64,000 nucleotides of DNA from Gammaproteobacteria bacterium (GCA_026708965.1 JAPOTY010000047.1:55021-119020); one strand, 5' to 3'. Positions 16,298 through 26,466 are shown, numbered from the stretch's first letter. The notes: generated by a model not told the origin, from the letters alone. Numbers and translations: made by a program.

Positions 16298-18711
16298 GGC
16301 TGGACGCGAAACTGGCCCTGGCCGCCGCGCTGGCCCTGCTGGCCTTGCCTGCGGGCCGCGCCGCGGCGCAGGAGCCGGATTTCGTGGTGCGCGATATCCG
16401 CATTGAGGGCTTGCAGCGCATTTCCGAGGGCGCGGTGCTGAATTATCTGCCGGTGAATATCGGCGACACGTTGGATGCCGGGGAAATCGGACAGTTGCTG
16501 CGCGGCCTCTACGGTTCCGGCTTTTTCTCCGATATCGAGTTCCGCCGTGACGGCGATGCGCTGGTGGTGGCGGTGCGGGAGCAACCCACCATCGAATCGC
16601 TCCTGATTGAAGGCAATAAGGATGTAAAGACCGAGGATCTGAACCGGACTCTTTCGAGCAACGGCATCTCCGAGGGCAGCCTGGTGAAGCCGTCGGTTCT
16701 GGAGGAAGTCGAGCTGTCGCTGACCGACCTGTATTTCGGCCGCGGCAAATACGGCGCCGAGGTTGAGGTGGACGTCACGGAATTGCCCGACAACAAGGTG
16801 GATGTGGTGATCGATATCAGCGAGGGCGAACGCTCGCGCATCCGGCAGATCAATATCGTGGGCAATGAGCTATTCACCGACAAGGAGCTCAAAGAGGATT
16901 TTGAGCTGAAAACGCCCAACTGGCTGTCGTTCATTCGCCAGGACGACCGCTATTCGCGCGAGGCGCTGCAGGGGGACTTGGAAAAGCTCCGTTCCTACTA
17001 CCTCGATCGCGGCTATGCCGATTTCAACCTGGAATCCACCCAGGTGGCCCTGTCGCCCGACCTGAAGGATGTGTTCATTACCATCAATATCCGCGAGGGC
17101 AGCAACTATATTGTCTCGGAGATGAAGCTGGCGGGCGATTTCGTGGTGAGCGAGGAGGAGCTGAATCCCTACGTGCTGCTGAAGCCGGGCATGCGCTACT
17201 CGCAGCAATTGATCACCCGGAGCAGCGAGCTGATCCGCCTGCGCCTGGGCCAGGAGGGCTATGGCTTCGCCGAAATCACGCCCATCCCCGAAATCGATGA
17301 GGACAGCGAAGAGGTGGCCGTTACTCTGCTGATTACCGCCGAGCGGCGCGTGTACGTGCGGCGCATCAGCTTCGACGGCGCCGCGTCCATCGACGACGAG
17401 GTTCTGCGCCGCGAGATGCGGCAGTTCGAGGGCGCCTACCTGTCCAACGACCTGCTGGAGCGCTCGAAGATTCGCTTGCAGCGCCTGCCCTACCTTGAGG
17501 AAGTCGATTTCGAGACGCTCCGGGTGCCCGGCTCGCAGGACCAGGTGGATGTGGTGTTCAGCCTTACGGAGCGCCAGCCGGGGGAATTCCAAGGCTCGGT
17601 GGGCTATACCGGGTATTACGGGCTGCAGCTGAGCGGCAGCGCCGTGCATACCAACCTGTTCGGCCGCGGCAACCGGCTCGCGCTCGGCCTCACGGGCACA
17701 AGCTATTCAAGGCTTTATAACCTGTCGTACACCGATCCCTACGTCACGATGGACGGCATGAGCATTACCGGTTCGATCACCTATCAGAACTATAGCCAGT
17801 TCTTCAGCGCCGGATCGGACCTCGACACCACCACCGCGTCGGCTTCCGCCGAGGTGAGCTATCCGATTACCGAGTTGCAGAGCCTGATTTTCGGCGCCAC
17901 CCTACAGCAGGCCGACCTGATTACCACCCAGTTCAGCAACGAGCAATCGCGCCAGTGGGTGCAAACCAACGGCCGGCCCTACGAGCGGACCGTGCCGGGC
18001 GTTGGCGGCGGCGAGCCGCAACTGTATTACGGCTCCAAGTTCAACAGCCTCGAACTGCTGCTGGGCTGGCTCTACGACAGCCGCAACCGGGTTCTCTTCC
18101 CCGATCGCGGCATGCGCCACCGCCTGTCGCTTTCGGCCGCCATTCCGGGGAGCGATGTGGAGTACGCCAGCGCCCGTTACCAGTACACGCACTATCTGCC
18201 GTTTCCAGGCCTTCGCTGGTTCAGTTTCCGCCTCAACGCCGATGTGGGCATCGCCGAGGCTTTCGGCGACACCACTGCGGTCCCGCCTTACAAGCACTTC
18301 TACGGGGGAGGCCCGGACTCCGTGCGGGGCTTCAAGGAGTACCGTCTTGGGCCCAAGGATCGTTTTGGCAATGCCTACGGCGGGAATATGCTGGTGACCG
18401 GACAGGTGGAGCTGATCCTGCCTCTGCCGGAAAGGTTCCGGCAAAATGCCCGGCTGGCGGCATTTGTTGATGTGGGCAACGTGTTTTCCACTTCCGATCT
18501 GGAGTTCTACGACCGCATGGGCGATCCGTTGAGTTACGACTTTGACGCGGGTAAACTTAAACGTTCGGTTGGAATAGGCGCGGAATGGCTGGCGCCGCTG
18601 GGTCTGTTGCGATTCAGCTTTGCCGCCCCGCTCAACGCCGATCCCGAAACCGACCGCTTTTGGGGGGACGAGGTTGAACGCTTCCAGTTTTCGCTGGGGG
18701 GTGCGTTCTAG
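16294..18711 (+). CDS. bamA: Outer membrane protein assembly factor BamA
   Basis: Core of the BAM complex, which folds and inserts beta-barrel proteins into the outer membrane. The 805 residues begin with a signal peptide (LALAAALALLALPAGRAAAQ), then five POTRA domains (about residues 28-425) and a 16-strand barrel. The RGF motif of loop 6 appears as SVRGFKEYRLGPKD, and the protein ends in a C-terminal aromatic beta-signal (FQFSLGGAF). Length and order are normal for the family. It sits between rseP and skp. Confidence 0.97.
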   Translation: MRLDAKLALAAALALLALPAGRAAAQEPDFVVRDIRIEGLQRISEGAVLNYLPVNIGDTLDAGEIGQLLRGLYGSGFFSDIEFRRDGDALVVAVREQPTIESLLIEGNKDVKTEDLNRTLSSNGISEGSLVKPSVLEEVELSLTDLYFGRGKYGAEVEVDVTELPDNKVDVVIDISEGERSRIRQINIVGNELFTDKELKEDFELKTPNWLSFIRQDDRYSREALQGDLEKLRSYYLDRGYADFNLESTQVALSPDLKDVFITINIREGSNYIVSEMKLAGDFVVSEEELNPYVLLKPGMRYSQQLITRSSELIRLRLGQEGYGFAEITPIPEIDEDSEEVAVTLLITAERRVYVRRISFDGAASIDDEVLRREMRQFEGAYLSNDLLERSKIRLQRLPYLEEVDFETLRVPGSQDQVDVVFSLTERQPGEFQGSVGYTGYYGLQLSGSAVHTNLFGRGNRLALGLTGTSYSRLYNLSYTDPYVTMDGMSITGSITYQNYSQFFSAGSDLDTTTASASAEVSYPITELQSLIFGATLQQADLITTQFSNEQSRQWVQTNGRPYERTVPGVGGGEPQLYYGSKFNSLELLLGWLYDSRNRVLFPDRGMRHRLSLSAAIPGSDVEYASARYQYTHYLPFPGLRWFSFRLNADVGIAEAFGDTTAVPPYKHFYGGGPDSVRGFKEYRLGPKDRFGNAYGGNMLVTGQVELILPLPERFRQNARLAAFVDVGNVFSTSDLEFYDRMGDPLSYDFDAGKLKRSVGIGAEWLAPLGLLRFSFAAPLNADPETDRFWGDEVERFQFSLGGAF

Positions 18712-18760
18712 GGTCGCGTCCCGCCATACCTTTTGAAACAAGAGGCTTTTCGACAAAGCA

Positions 18761-19294
18761 ATGAAAATCGCAAAGACACTGCTCGCGGGCGCCGCTGCGG
18801 GCCTGTTTGCCGCCGGCGGATTGCTGGCCCAGGAGTCCGCTCTGAAGATCGGTTTCGTTAATCTGGAGGCCCTCACCGTGGAGTCGCCCCAGGGACGCGA
18901 GGCCAATGAAAGAATCAGCGAGATGTTTGCGCCGCGGCAGCGCGAACTCAATGCCAGCCAGACACGCCTTGAGGAACTCACGGAAAACTACGAGCGTGAC
19001 AGCGAAACCATGGGCACCGAGCAGTTGCGCACCGCCGAGCGGGAAATCATCGCCCTGAGGCGGGAAATCCAGCAGATGAACCAGGCTTTGCAGGAGGATT
19101 TCCAGTTGGAGCAGGAAACCAGCCGCCGCGATCTGGGCAGCACTTTCCTTTCGCATGTGCGGCAGGTGGCTGAGGCAAACGAATACGACCTGGTCCTGAC
19201 CGGGGGCGTGGTGTACTTCAGCGATGCCGTGAATATCACCCCGCAGGTGCTCGGCGCCCTCCAGGAAACCTACAGCAGCAACCAGCAGGATTAG
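18761..19294 (+). CDS. skp: Periplasmic chaperone Skp (OmpH family)
   Basis: Trimeric periplasmic holdase that carries unfolded outer-membrane proteins to BAM. The 177-residue product has a signal peptide (LLAGAAAGLFAAGGLLAQ), a short beta segment (LKIGFVNLEAL) and a long charged coiled coil (about residues 40-125), followed by a C-terminal strand segment containing YDLVLTGGVVYFS. It lies directly after bamA with a 49-base gap. About 110 bases without a gene follow before lpxD; I see no convincing terminator there. Confidence 0.93.
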   Translation: MKIAKTLLAGAAAGLFAAGGLLAQESALKIGFVNLEALTVESPQGREANERISEMFAPRQRELNASQTRLEELTENYERDSETMGTEQLRTAEREIIALRREIQQMNQALQEDFQLEQETSRRDLGSTFLSHVRQVAEANEYDLVLTGGVVYFSDAVNITPQVLGALQETYSSNQQD

Positions 19295-19406
19295 GGCCTG
19301 GCCCGGATATTGCACCGATGGCGTGGAGGCCGCGCGGGGGAAAGGCTCCGTCTGCGGGCTTGAAGCATAGCCGTGCCTATGGCGCGGCGATCTGCATGAG
19401 GTTTTA

Positions 19407-20447
19407 ATGCAGCGGCTTTCGCAGCACGAGCGAGGACTTACGCTTGGCGAACTGGCCCGGCGCAATGATTGCGATTTGCGCGGCAAGCCCGATATTCGTG
19501 TTCATCGCGTCGCGCCGCTGGCACGCGCCGACTCCCGCTGCGTTGCCTTCTTTCTTCAGCGGGCCTATCTCGACGACCTGCGCGCCACCTCCGCCGCCGC
19601 CGTGATCCTGAGCGAGCGGCACGCCGGGGAATGCCCTGTTGCGGCGCTGCTCACTCCCGATCCGTATGGCGCTTACGCGCGCGTCGCCGACGATCTGCAT
19701 GCGCTCGCGCCGCTCAATCCCGGGGTTCATCCCCACGCCACCGTGTCGCCCGGCGCCGCCGTGGATGCCTCGTGCGAGGTATCGCCCGGCGCCCGCGTGG
19801 GCGCGGGAGCCGTGCTTGAGCGGGGTGTGTTCCTAGGGCCGAACGTGACGGTGGGCGCCGGCGCCCGCATCGGCGAGGATTCCCGACTGCTGGCCAACGT
19901 CGCGATCGGCGAGGAGGCGAGGATCGGGCGGCGCTGCATCGTGCATCCCTCGGCCGTGCTCGGCTCCGATGGCTTCGGGCAGGCGCCGTCGGAGGACGGA
20001 AGCTGGCGCAAGATTCCGCAGTTGGGTTCGGTGCGGGTGGGTGACGATGTTGAGATCGGCGCCGGCGCCGTGATCGACCGGGGCGCGCTGGAGGATACCG
20101 TGATCGGCGATGGCGCGCGGCTGGACAACCTGATCCAGGTGGGACACAACGTGCATATCGGCGAGCACACCGCGATTGCCGCCGGCTGCATGATTGCCGG
20201 CAGTGCTAGGATCGGTCGGCGCTGCCGGATCGCCGGCGGCGTGGGTATTGCCGGCCATCTGCAAATTTGCGATGACGTGGTCCTGCTTGCGCGCACCGTG
20301 GTGACGAGCTCGGTGAAGGAACCCGGCACGTACGCCGGCTCCATGACGCCGATGGAGGAGGTCGCGAGCTGGCGCAGGAACGCCGCGCGATTTCGGCGGC
20401 TCGACGAGCTGTATCGCCGGGTGCGGCGGCTGGAGCGCCGCAAATGA
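19407..20447 (+). CDS. lpxD: UDP-3-O-(3-hydroxyacyl)glucosamine N-acyltransferase LpxD
   Basis: Third step of lipid A synthesis: adds the N-linked 3-hydroxyacyl chain. The 346 residues comprise an N-terminal uridine-binding domain (TLGELARRNDCDLRG), a left-handed beta-helix of hexapeptide repeats (for example VSPGARVGAGAVLERGVFLG) and a C-terminal helix. The catalytic-histidine region is NLIQVGHNVHIGEHTAIAAG. The stop overlaps lpxA by 4 bases; fabZ, usually found between them, is absent. Confidence 0.96.
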   Translation: MQRLSQHERGLTLGELARRNDCDLRGKPDIRVHRVAPLARADSRCVAFFLQRAYLDDLRATSAAAVILSERHAGECPVAALLTPDPYGAYARVADDLHALAPLNPGVHPHATVSPGAAVDASCEVSPGARVGAGAVLERGVFLGPNVTVGAGARIGEDSRLLANVAIGEEARIGRRCIVHPSAVLGSDGFGQAPSEDGSWRKIPQLGSVRVGDDVEIGAGAVIDRGALEDTVIGDGARLDNLIQVGHNVHIGEHTAIAAGCMIAGSARIGRRCRIAGGVGIAGHLQICDDVVLLARTVVTSSVKEPGTYAGSMTPMEEVASWRRNAARFRRLDELYRRVRRLERRK

Positions 20448-21223
20448 CCGCGATCCATCCTACTGCGGTGGTCTCGTCGCGGGCCCGGCTTGCGGCGGAT
20501 GTCAGGGTGGGGCCTTACGCGGTGATCGGCGCCGGCGTGGAGATCGGAAACGATTGCGAGATCGGTTCGCACGCGGTGGTGGAGGGCCCTACCCGCATGG
20601 GCGCCCGAAACGTTGTCCATCCGCATGCCGCCATCGGCCGCGATCCGCAGGATCGCAAGTTCCAACCGGGAGAAGCCAGCCGTCTTGAGATCGGCGACGG
20701 CAACACGATCCGCGAGTTCGTGACCATCAATCGCGGCACCGAAGCCGGAGGCGGCGTGACGCGCATAGGGAATGGGTGCTGGCTGATGGCGAGCGCGCAT
20801 ATTGCCCATGACTGCATCGTGGGCGACGATGTGGTGATGGCGAACTTCGCCAGCGTGGCGGGCCATGTGCAGGTGGGCAACCACGTCACCATGGCGGGCT
20901 TTGCCGGGGCCCACCAGTTCTGCCGGATCGGCGACTACAGTTTCGTGGGGATCTACTCAGGCGTTACCCGCGACGTGCCCCCCTATGTGCTGGTGGCCGG
21001 GCAGCCGCCCAAGCCCAGAGGCGTCAACGTCACCGGGCTGCGGCGCCATGGGTTCAGCGCCGGGCAGCGGGCCAATATCGAGCGCGCCTACCGAACGCTG
21101 TACCGCAGGGGACTGAGCCGCGCCGAGGCCGTGGAGGCGATCGCCGAGTCGGCGGGCGAGCAGCCCGAGCTCGACCGGCTGATCCGATTTCTTGCCGAAT
21201 CCGGCCGCGGCCTCTTGCGTTGA
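20444..21223 (+). CDS. lpxA: UDP-N-acetylglucosamine O-acyltransferase LpxA
   Basis: First acylation of lipid A synthesis. The 259-residue length is typical. Hexapeptide repeats start at IHPTAVVSSRARLAADVRVG. The catalytic-histidine segment is ASAHIAHDCIVGDDV, and the downstream FAGAHQFCRIG and VPPYVLVAGQPPKPRG regions match the family. It is coupled to lpxD by an ATGA overlap and followed closely by lpxB. Confidence 0.97.
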   Translation: MTAIHPTAVVSSRARLAADVRVGPYAVIGAGVEIGNDCEIGSHAVVEGPTRMGARNVVHPHAAIGRDPQDRKFQPGEASRLEIGDGNTIREFVTINRGTEAGGGVTRIGNGCWLMASAHIAHDCIVGDDVVMANFASVAGHVQVGNHVTMAGFAGAHQFCRIGDYSFVGIYSGVTRDVPPYVLVAGQPPKPRGVNVTGLRRHGFSAGQRANIERAYRTLYRRGLSRAEAVEAIAESAGEQPELDRLIRFLAESGRGLLR

Positions 21224-21230
21224 GCGCAGA

Positions 21231-22382
21231 GTGCTGACGGGTTCCAGGGTCCGGCCTCTGCGGATCGCGGTGGTTGCCGGCGAAGCCTCCGGCGATCGCT
21301 TGGGCGCGGGTTTGATCCGCGCCCTGGTTGTCGGGCCCCGGGCGGTGGAGATCGCCGGTGTGGCCGGCCCCGAAATGCGCGAGGCCGGCTGCAGGCCGCT
21401 GATGGACGCATCAGGGTTTGCGGTGATGGGCCTTGCGGAAATCCTCTCGCATCTGCCCCGGCTCTGGATGCTTCGGCGGCGGCTTCTTGGGCAGCTTGCG
21501 GCGTTTCGCCCGGACGTTTTCGTGGGCATCGACTCGCCGGAACTTAATCTCGGTCTGGCAGCGCGCATGAAGAAGCTGGGCGTTCCAACCGTGCAGTACG
21601 TTTGCCCTTCCATATGGGCTTGGCGGGCAGGCCGCGCGCGGCGCATCCGGCGCTGCTGCGATTCGGTTCTTTGCCTGCTGCCGTTTGAGCTTCCCCTGCT
21701 GCGCGAGCAGGGCATACCGGGCGAATTCGTGGGCCATCCGCTGGCCGATGCGGCGCGGAACGGGAGCCGCCGGGAAGGCAACCGCGGAAACAGCTTGCTG
21801 GTGGCGCTGCTGCCGGGCTCCCGGCGTTCGGAAATTCTGCGCATAGGCCCGTCGATCGCGCAAGCGGCGGCGTGGCTGGCCGCACGCCGTTCCAGCGCCC
21901 GGTTTGCCTTCGCGGCGGCCACAGGCCTGGGCGCCGTTCAATTTTCCGCAATCCTGAAGCGGTTTGCGCCTGATATTGAGGTGCGGACTTGGTCCGGCAG
22001 CGCCCGCGCCCTGCTGGCGAAAGCCGACCTCGCCTTGGCGGCTTCGGGCACGGTCACGATGGAGGCCATGCTATCGGGCTGTCCGCTGGTGGTTGCGTAC
22101 CGGGTTGCGCCGCTAACCGCATGGATCGCGCGCGCCTTTCGGCTCGTGAAGACGCCTTGGATTTCGCTGCCCAATATTCTGGCCGGGAGCGGGATCGTGC
22201 CCGAGCTGCTCCAAGGCCGGGCCTGCGGCGAGTTGCTGGGCGCCGAATTGCTGCGCCTGCATGACGATCCGCAGGCGCGCCGGAGCATGCGCGCGGAATT
22301 TGCCCGGCTGTCGGCGTTGCTGGGCCGGGGCGCGAGCGCGCGGGCGGCGAAGGCGGTGCTGGCTGCGGCGCGCGCTTTCTAA
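21231..22382 (+). CDS. lpxB: Lipid-A-disaccharide synthase LpxB
   Basis: GT19 glycosyltransferase joining UDP-2,3-diacylglucosamine and lipid X at the inner membrane. The GTG at 21231 (MLTGSRVRPLRIAVVAGEASGD) is chosen because it lies 7 bases after the lpxA stop; the track ORF starts inside lpxA. The family motifs AGEASGDRLGAGL, FVGIDSPELN, YVCPSIWAW and the ASGTVTMEAM nucleotide-binding region are all present. About 383 residues, the usual length. Confidence 0.95.
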   Translation: MLTGSRVRPLRIAVVAGEASGDRLGAGLIRALVVGPRAVEIAGVAGPEMREAGCRPLMDASGFAVMGLAEILSHLPRLWMLRRRLLGQLAAFRPDVFVGIDSPELNLGLAARMKKLGVPTVQYVCPSIWAWRAGRARRIRRCCDSVLCLLPFELPLLREQGIPGEFVGHPLADAARNGSRREGNRGNSLLVALLPGSRRSEILRIGPSIAQAAAWLAARRSSARFAFAAATGLGAVQFSAILKRFAPDIEVRTWSGSARALLAKADLALAASGTVTMEAMLSGCPLVVAYRVAPLTAWIARAFRLVKTPWISLPNILAGSGIVPELLQGRACGELLGAELLRLHDDPQARRSMRAEFARLSALLGRGASARAAKAVLAAARAF

Positions 22383-22384
22383 AC

Positions 22385-22966
22385 ATGGAAAAGCTGCTTG
22401 CGGGAGTCGATGAAGCGGGCCGCGGCGCATTGGCCGGACCGGTTGTTGCGGCAGCCGTGGTGCTGCCGGCTGGCGGGCGCGTGCCCGGAGTGCGCGATTC
22501 CAAGCAGCTGGCCCCCGGGCGCCGCGCCGTGCTGGAACGCCGAATCAGGATCGAGTGCCTTTGCTGGGCGGTAGGCCTGGCCACCGTCGAGGAGATCGAC
22601 CGCTTGAATATTCTGCAAGCCAGCCTCTTGGCCATGCATAGGGCCTTGGGCGGGCTGTCGCGCCGCGCCGCGCTGGTTCGCGTGGACGGTCCGCATCTGC
22701 CGGAGTTGCCGCTTGGCTGGAGGGGCAAGGTTCAACTAGAAGCGATGGTTGGCGGAGATCGCCGTTGCCCGGCCATCGCGGCGGCTTCCGTGCTGGCCAA
22801 GGAGTGGCGGGACCGCGCGATGCGGCAGCTGGCCCTCCGCTGGCCGGGCTACCGCCTAGCGCAGCATAAGGGCTACGGAGTCCCGGCGCACCGCTTGGCT
22901 CTGCAGCGCCTTGGGGCCAGCCCGGCGCACCGGATGAGTTTCCGCCCGGTTCGTGACGCCTTGTGA
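22385..22966 (+). CDS. rnhB: Ribonuclease HII
   Basis: Cleaves RNA in RNA-DNA hybrids and starts removal of misincorporated ribonucleotides. The 193-residue protein has the signature AGVDEAGRGALAGPVVAAAV with two active-site acidic residues (DEAGRG) and a further DSKQL motif. It starts at an ATG 2 bases after the lpxB stop, and its stop overlaps the dnaE GTG. The order lpxB-rnhB-dnaE is conserved in gammaproteobacteria. Confidence 0.97.
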   Translation: MEKLLAGVDEAGRGALAGPVVAAAVVLPAGGRVPGVRDSKQLAPGRRAVLERRIRIECLCWAVGLATVEEIDRLNILQASLLAMHRALGGLSRRAALVRVDGPHLPELPLGWRGKVQLEAMVGGDRRCPAIAAASVLAKEWRDRAMRQLALRWPGYRLAQHKGYGVPAHRLALQRLGASPAHRMSFRPVRDAL

Positions 22967-25900
22967 GGTCCGAACGGAACATGCAAGCGGTCCCCTTCGT
23001 TCATCTGCGCGTGCATTCGGAGTTCTCGCTGGTTGATTCGGTTCTGCGCATCAGCGGAAGCAACGCCAGCTTCTGCCGCGCCGTCCGCGAACGGGGCATG
23101 CCGGCTGTGGCTTTGACCGATCTCAACAATATGTTCGGCGCGGTGCGCTTCTACCGCGCCGCGCTGCGGGCCGGCATCAAGCCCATTCTGGGCGCCGATC
23201 TGCATCTGGCGCCGGGCACGCCGGGCGGGGCGCCCGGTCGGCTCACGCTGTTGTGCCGGGATGCCGCGGGCTATAGGAGGCTGCTGCGCCTTGTTTCGCG
23301 GATGCATCTGGAGATGGAGGCGCGCGAAGCGCCGCTGCTTGATCCGCAGTGGCTAACGGCCGAAGCGTTGCAGGGCCTGTTTGGATTAACGGCGCTGGAA
23401 AGCTCGGCGGCCGGCCCGCCGTCGCGCGCCGAGCATGACCGGGTGCTGGCGCTGCGCAGCGTTATGGGCGAGCGCCTATTTTTGGAGGTCAGCCGGCTGG
23501 GCCGGCCCGGCGAGTCCCGGATGACGCAGCGGACCGTGGAAATGGGCGCCGCGCAGGGGATTCCCCTAGTGGCGGTTAACGATGTTCGTTTCCTGGACAA
23601 AAGCGAATTTACGGCGCATGAAGCCCGCGTGTGCATCCATCAAGGCGAAATCCTTAACGATCCTCAGCGCAGTAGCCTGTACACGGCCCAGCAGTACCTG
23701 AGAACGCCCGGAGAAATGGCCGGGTTGTTCAGCGACCTCCCCGAGGCTCTTGGAAACACGGTGGCCATTGCGCGCGCCTGCAACGTGGAGTTGAACCTAG
23801 GGCATCCGCGCCTGCCCAAGGCGCGAGTGCCGAAAGGGGTGGACGAGGGCCGCTTTCTCCAATCGGAGGCACAGGCCGGGCTGGCCAAGCGCTTGGGCAT
23901 CGAGACCGCGGGCGGGCTTGAGGCCGGGTTGCCGGAAAAATATGAAAAGCGCTTGCAGGCCGAGCTGAAAGTAGTGGAGCGCATGGATTATCCGGGCTAC
24001 TTCCTGATCGTTGCCGATATCGTTCGCTGGGCGCGCCAGAACGATGTGCCGGTGGGCCCGGGCCGCGGGTCGGCGGCCGGCTCGCTCATCAGTTACGCGC
24101 TGGGCATCACCGCCATCGATCCGCTGCGCTACGGATTGATCTTCGAGCGCTTCCTGAATCCTGAGCGGATTTCCATGCCTGATATCGATATCGATTTTTG
24201 CGGCGAGCGGCGGGAACGGGTGCTGAGCTATGTGGCGCGGGAGTACGGCGAGGATCGCGTTGCCCAGATCATCACTTTCAATCGCCTCGCGGCACGCGCG
24301 GCGATCAAGGACGCGACCCGGGTGCTGGCCTATCCGCTGGGGCTGGGCGAGCAGATCGCGGGGCTCATTCCTCCTTTGCCGGTTGGGGTGACCATAGAGC
24401 AGGCGATGAAGGACGACCGGGAGCTTCGCCACCTCTACAATACCGACGGAGAGGCGCGCGAAGTGGTTGATTTGGCGCTTCAATTCGAGGGATTGCCTCG
24501 AAACGCCAGCACCCATGCGGGCGGGGTCGTGATCGCTCCATCGGAGCTGGAGCACTTTACGCCGCTCTACCGCCAGGATAGCGATTCCCCCACCGTGACC
24601 CAGTTCGACAAGGACGATATCGAGTCCGTGGGCTTGGTCAAATTCGATTTTCTGGCGCTGAACGACCTCACCACCATTACCCGCACCGTGGACAAGGTCA
24701 ATCGCGACCGCGCGGCCTGCGGCAAGGGTCCCATCGATATCGCGAATATTCCCCTGGACGATGCCGGAGTATTCGAATTGCTTCGCAACCTGCGCACGCG
24801 GGCAGTGTTTCAGCTGGAATCCAGGGGCATGCGCGAACTGATCCGCAACCTCAAGCCCGACCGCTTCAGCGACATGATCGCGCTGGTGGCGCTGTTCCGC
24901 CCCGGGCCTTTGCAAACCGGCATGGCCGATACCTACATCCGGCGAAAGCACGGCCAGGAAGCCGTGGACTATCTGCACGAGGATCTCCGCGAGCTGCTCG
25001 GCGAGACTTACGGAGTGATCCTTTATCAGGAGCAGGTCATGGAGATCGCGCGGCTGATCGCGGGCTACAGCTTCGCCCAGGCCGACGGGCTGCGGCGGGC
25101 GATGGGCAAAAAGCTCAAGGAGGAAATGGCCGACCAGCGCTCGGTATTTGTGAACGGGGCGCTTGAGCACGGCCTGGCGCGCGACAAGGCTGAGCATATC
25201 TTCAATCTGATGGAGACTTTCGCCGGTTACGGCTTCAACAAGTCGCATTCCGCCGCCTATGCGACGGTCGCCTACCAGACGGCTTGGTTGAAGGCGCGCT
25301 ATCCGGCGCAGTACATGGCATCCACCATGACCACTGACATGAGCGCGCATGAGCGCCTCTACTGGATGACGCAGGAATGCCTGGCCCTAGGCATTGAAGT
25401 GCTGCCGCCGGATGTGAACCACTCGGAGGTCGGTTTCAGCGCAGTGGACGACAAGACCGTCCGTTGCGGGCTGGGCGCCATACGCGGGCTGGGACAGGGC
25501 GCCGCCAAGGCGATTTTTGCCGAGCGCAGTTCAGCCGGGGCATTCGCGTCGCTGGGCGACTTTTTTGCGCGGGTCAGCGCTTCGGGTCTGCATCTGCGTC
25601 AGGCCGAGCCGCTGGGGCGGTCCGGCGCCCTCGACAGCCTTTGCGGCAATCGCGCAGCGGTGATGCAGGTGCTGCCCACCGCCTTGGCTGCGGCCGCCCA
25701 GGCCGCCCGGGATGCCGAATGCGGCCAGGAGGGCTTGTTTGAAGACGGCGGCTCCGCCGAGCGGATCGAGATTCCCGGCGTGCCCGAATGGGGGCTTCGC
25801 GAGCGGCTGGACGGAGAGCGGCGCAGCCTGGGTTTCTGCTTGAGCGGTCATCCCTTCGACGAGTACAGGGACGAGGCGGGCAGGCTCACGGGCGGCAGCC

Positions 25901-26466
25901 TGCGCGAGATCCTCGATGGTGTCCGGGCGGGAACGCTGGAAAAGAACGACGCGCCAACGATCATGGTGGCCGGCAGCGTGCTGCGGAAGTGGCGCAGGGG
26001 CGGCGCCAACTTCTTCGACCTTGACGATGGCGAAGCGCGCCTGCCGGTGCGTCTGCCGCGCTGGGACTCGGGGGCGCCGCCTGCCGGGCTTATCGCGCCG
26101 CACTCCCTGGTTGCGGTGAAGGGCCGCCTGGTCCGTTTGATGCGCGGCGAGCGCAACCTGTTCGCGGACTCGGTGGAGTCGCTCGACGATATGATGGATA
26201 TCCGCGCCCAAGAGCTGCTTTTGCGCTGCGCCTCCTCACCCGAACCTAGGGAAATATTCGCCCAATTGCAGCGATTGCTGAAAGGCCACACTCCGGGCAA
26301 CGCCGTCGTTGTCATTCGGCACACGGGTCGTGGCGCGACCGGCCGGCTGCGGCTGGGGGCCGGCTGGAGAGTCCGGGCATCGGAGTCCTTGCGGCATGCG
26401 CTGCGGCAGTCTCCAGCGGTGGAGGAATTCGAGTTCCGGTACGGGCGCCAGCCTCGGCAGCCTTAA
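22963..26466 (+). CDS. dnaE: DNA polymerase III alpha subunit
   Basis: Replicative polymerase catalytic subunit. The 1167 residues begin with a PHP domain (VHLRVHSEFSLVDSVLRI), followed by the C-family polymerase core. The catalytic aspartates are visible in MPDIDIDFCGERRERV near residue 405 and in the KFDFLALNDLTT region. The GPGRGSAAGSLISYAL and FNKSHSAAYATVAYQTAWL motifs are typical, and an OB-fold segment follows near residue 980. The start is the GTG overlapping rnhB; an ATG six codons later (MQAVPFVHL) is equally possible. accA follows after 32 bases. Confidence 0.98.
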   Translation: MRSERNMQAVPFVHLRVHSEFSLVDSVLRISGSNASFCRAVRERGMPAVALTDLNNMFGAVRFYRAALRAGIKPILGADLHLAPGTPGGAPGRLTLLCRDAAGYRRLLRLVSRMHLEMEAREAPLLDPQWLTAEALQGLFGLTALESSAAGPPSRAEHDRVLALRSVMGERLFLEVSRLGRPGESRMTQRTVEMGAAQGIPLVAVNDVRFLDKSEFTAHEARVCIHQGEILNDPQRSSLYTAQQYLRTPGEMAGLFSDLPEALGNTVAIARACNVELNLGHPRLPKARVPKGVDEGRFLQSEAQAGLAKRLGIETAGGLEAGLPEKYEKRLQAELKVVERMDYPGYFLIVADIVRWARQNDVPVGPGRGSAAGSLISYALGITAIDPLRYGLIFERFLNPERISMPDIDIDFCGERRERVLSYVAREYGEDRVAQIITFNRLAARAAIKDATRVLAYPLGLGEQIAGLIPPLPVGVTIEQAMKDDRELRHLYNTDGEAREVVDLALQFEGLPRNASTHAGGVVIAPSELEHFTPLYRQDSDSPTVTQFDKDDIESVGLVKFDFLALNDLTTITRTVDKVNRDRAACGKGPIDIANIPLDDAGVFELLRNLRTRAVFQLESRGMRELIRNLKPDRFSDMIALVALFRPGPLQTGMADTYIRRKHGQEAVDYLHEDLRELLGETYGVILYQEQVMEIARLIAGYSFAQADGLRRAMGKKLKEEMADQRSVFVNGALEHGLARDKAEHIFNLMETFAGYGFNKSHSAAYATVAYQTAWLKARYPAQYMASTMTTDMSAHERLYWMTQECLALGIEVLPPDVNHSEVGFSAVDDKTVRCGLGAIRGLGQGAAKAIFAERSSAGAFASLGDFFARVSASGLHLRQAEPLGRSGALDSLCGNRAAVMQVLPTALAAAAQAARDAECGQEGLFEDGGSAERIEIPGVPEWGLRERLDGERRSLGFCLSGHPFDEYRDEAGRLTGGSLREILDGVRAGTLEKNDAPTIMVAGSVLRKWRRGGANFFDLDDGEARLPVRLPRWDSGAPPAGLIAPHSLVAVKGRLVRLMRGERNLFADSVESLDDMMDIRAQELLLRCASSPEPREIFAQLQRLLKGHTPGNAVVVIRHTGRGATGRLRLGAGWRVRASESLRHALRQSPAVEEFEFRYGRQPRQP

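Noticed and set aside
23797-25350. 517-residue minus-strand ORF inside dnaE
   Set aside because: Antisense shadow; dnaE is complete and conserved across the same bases.
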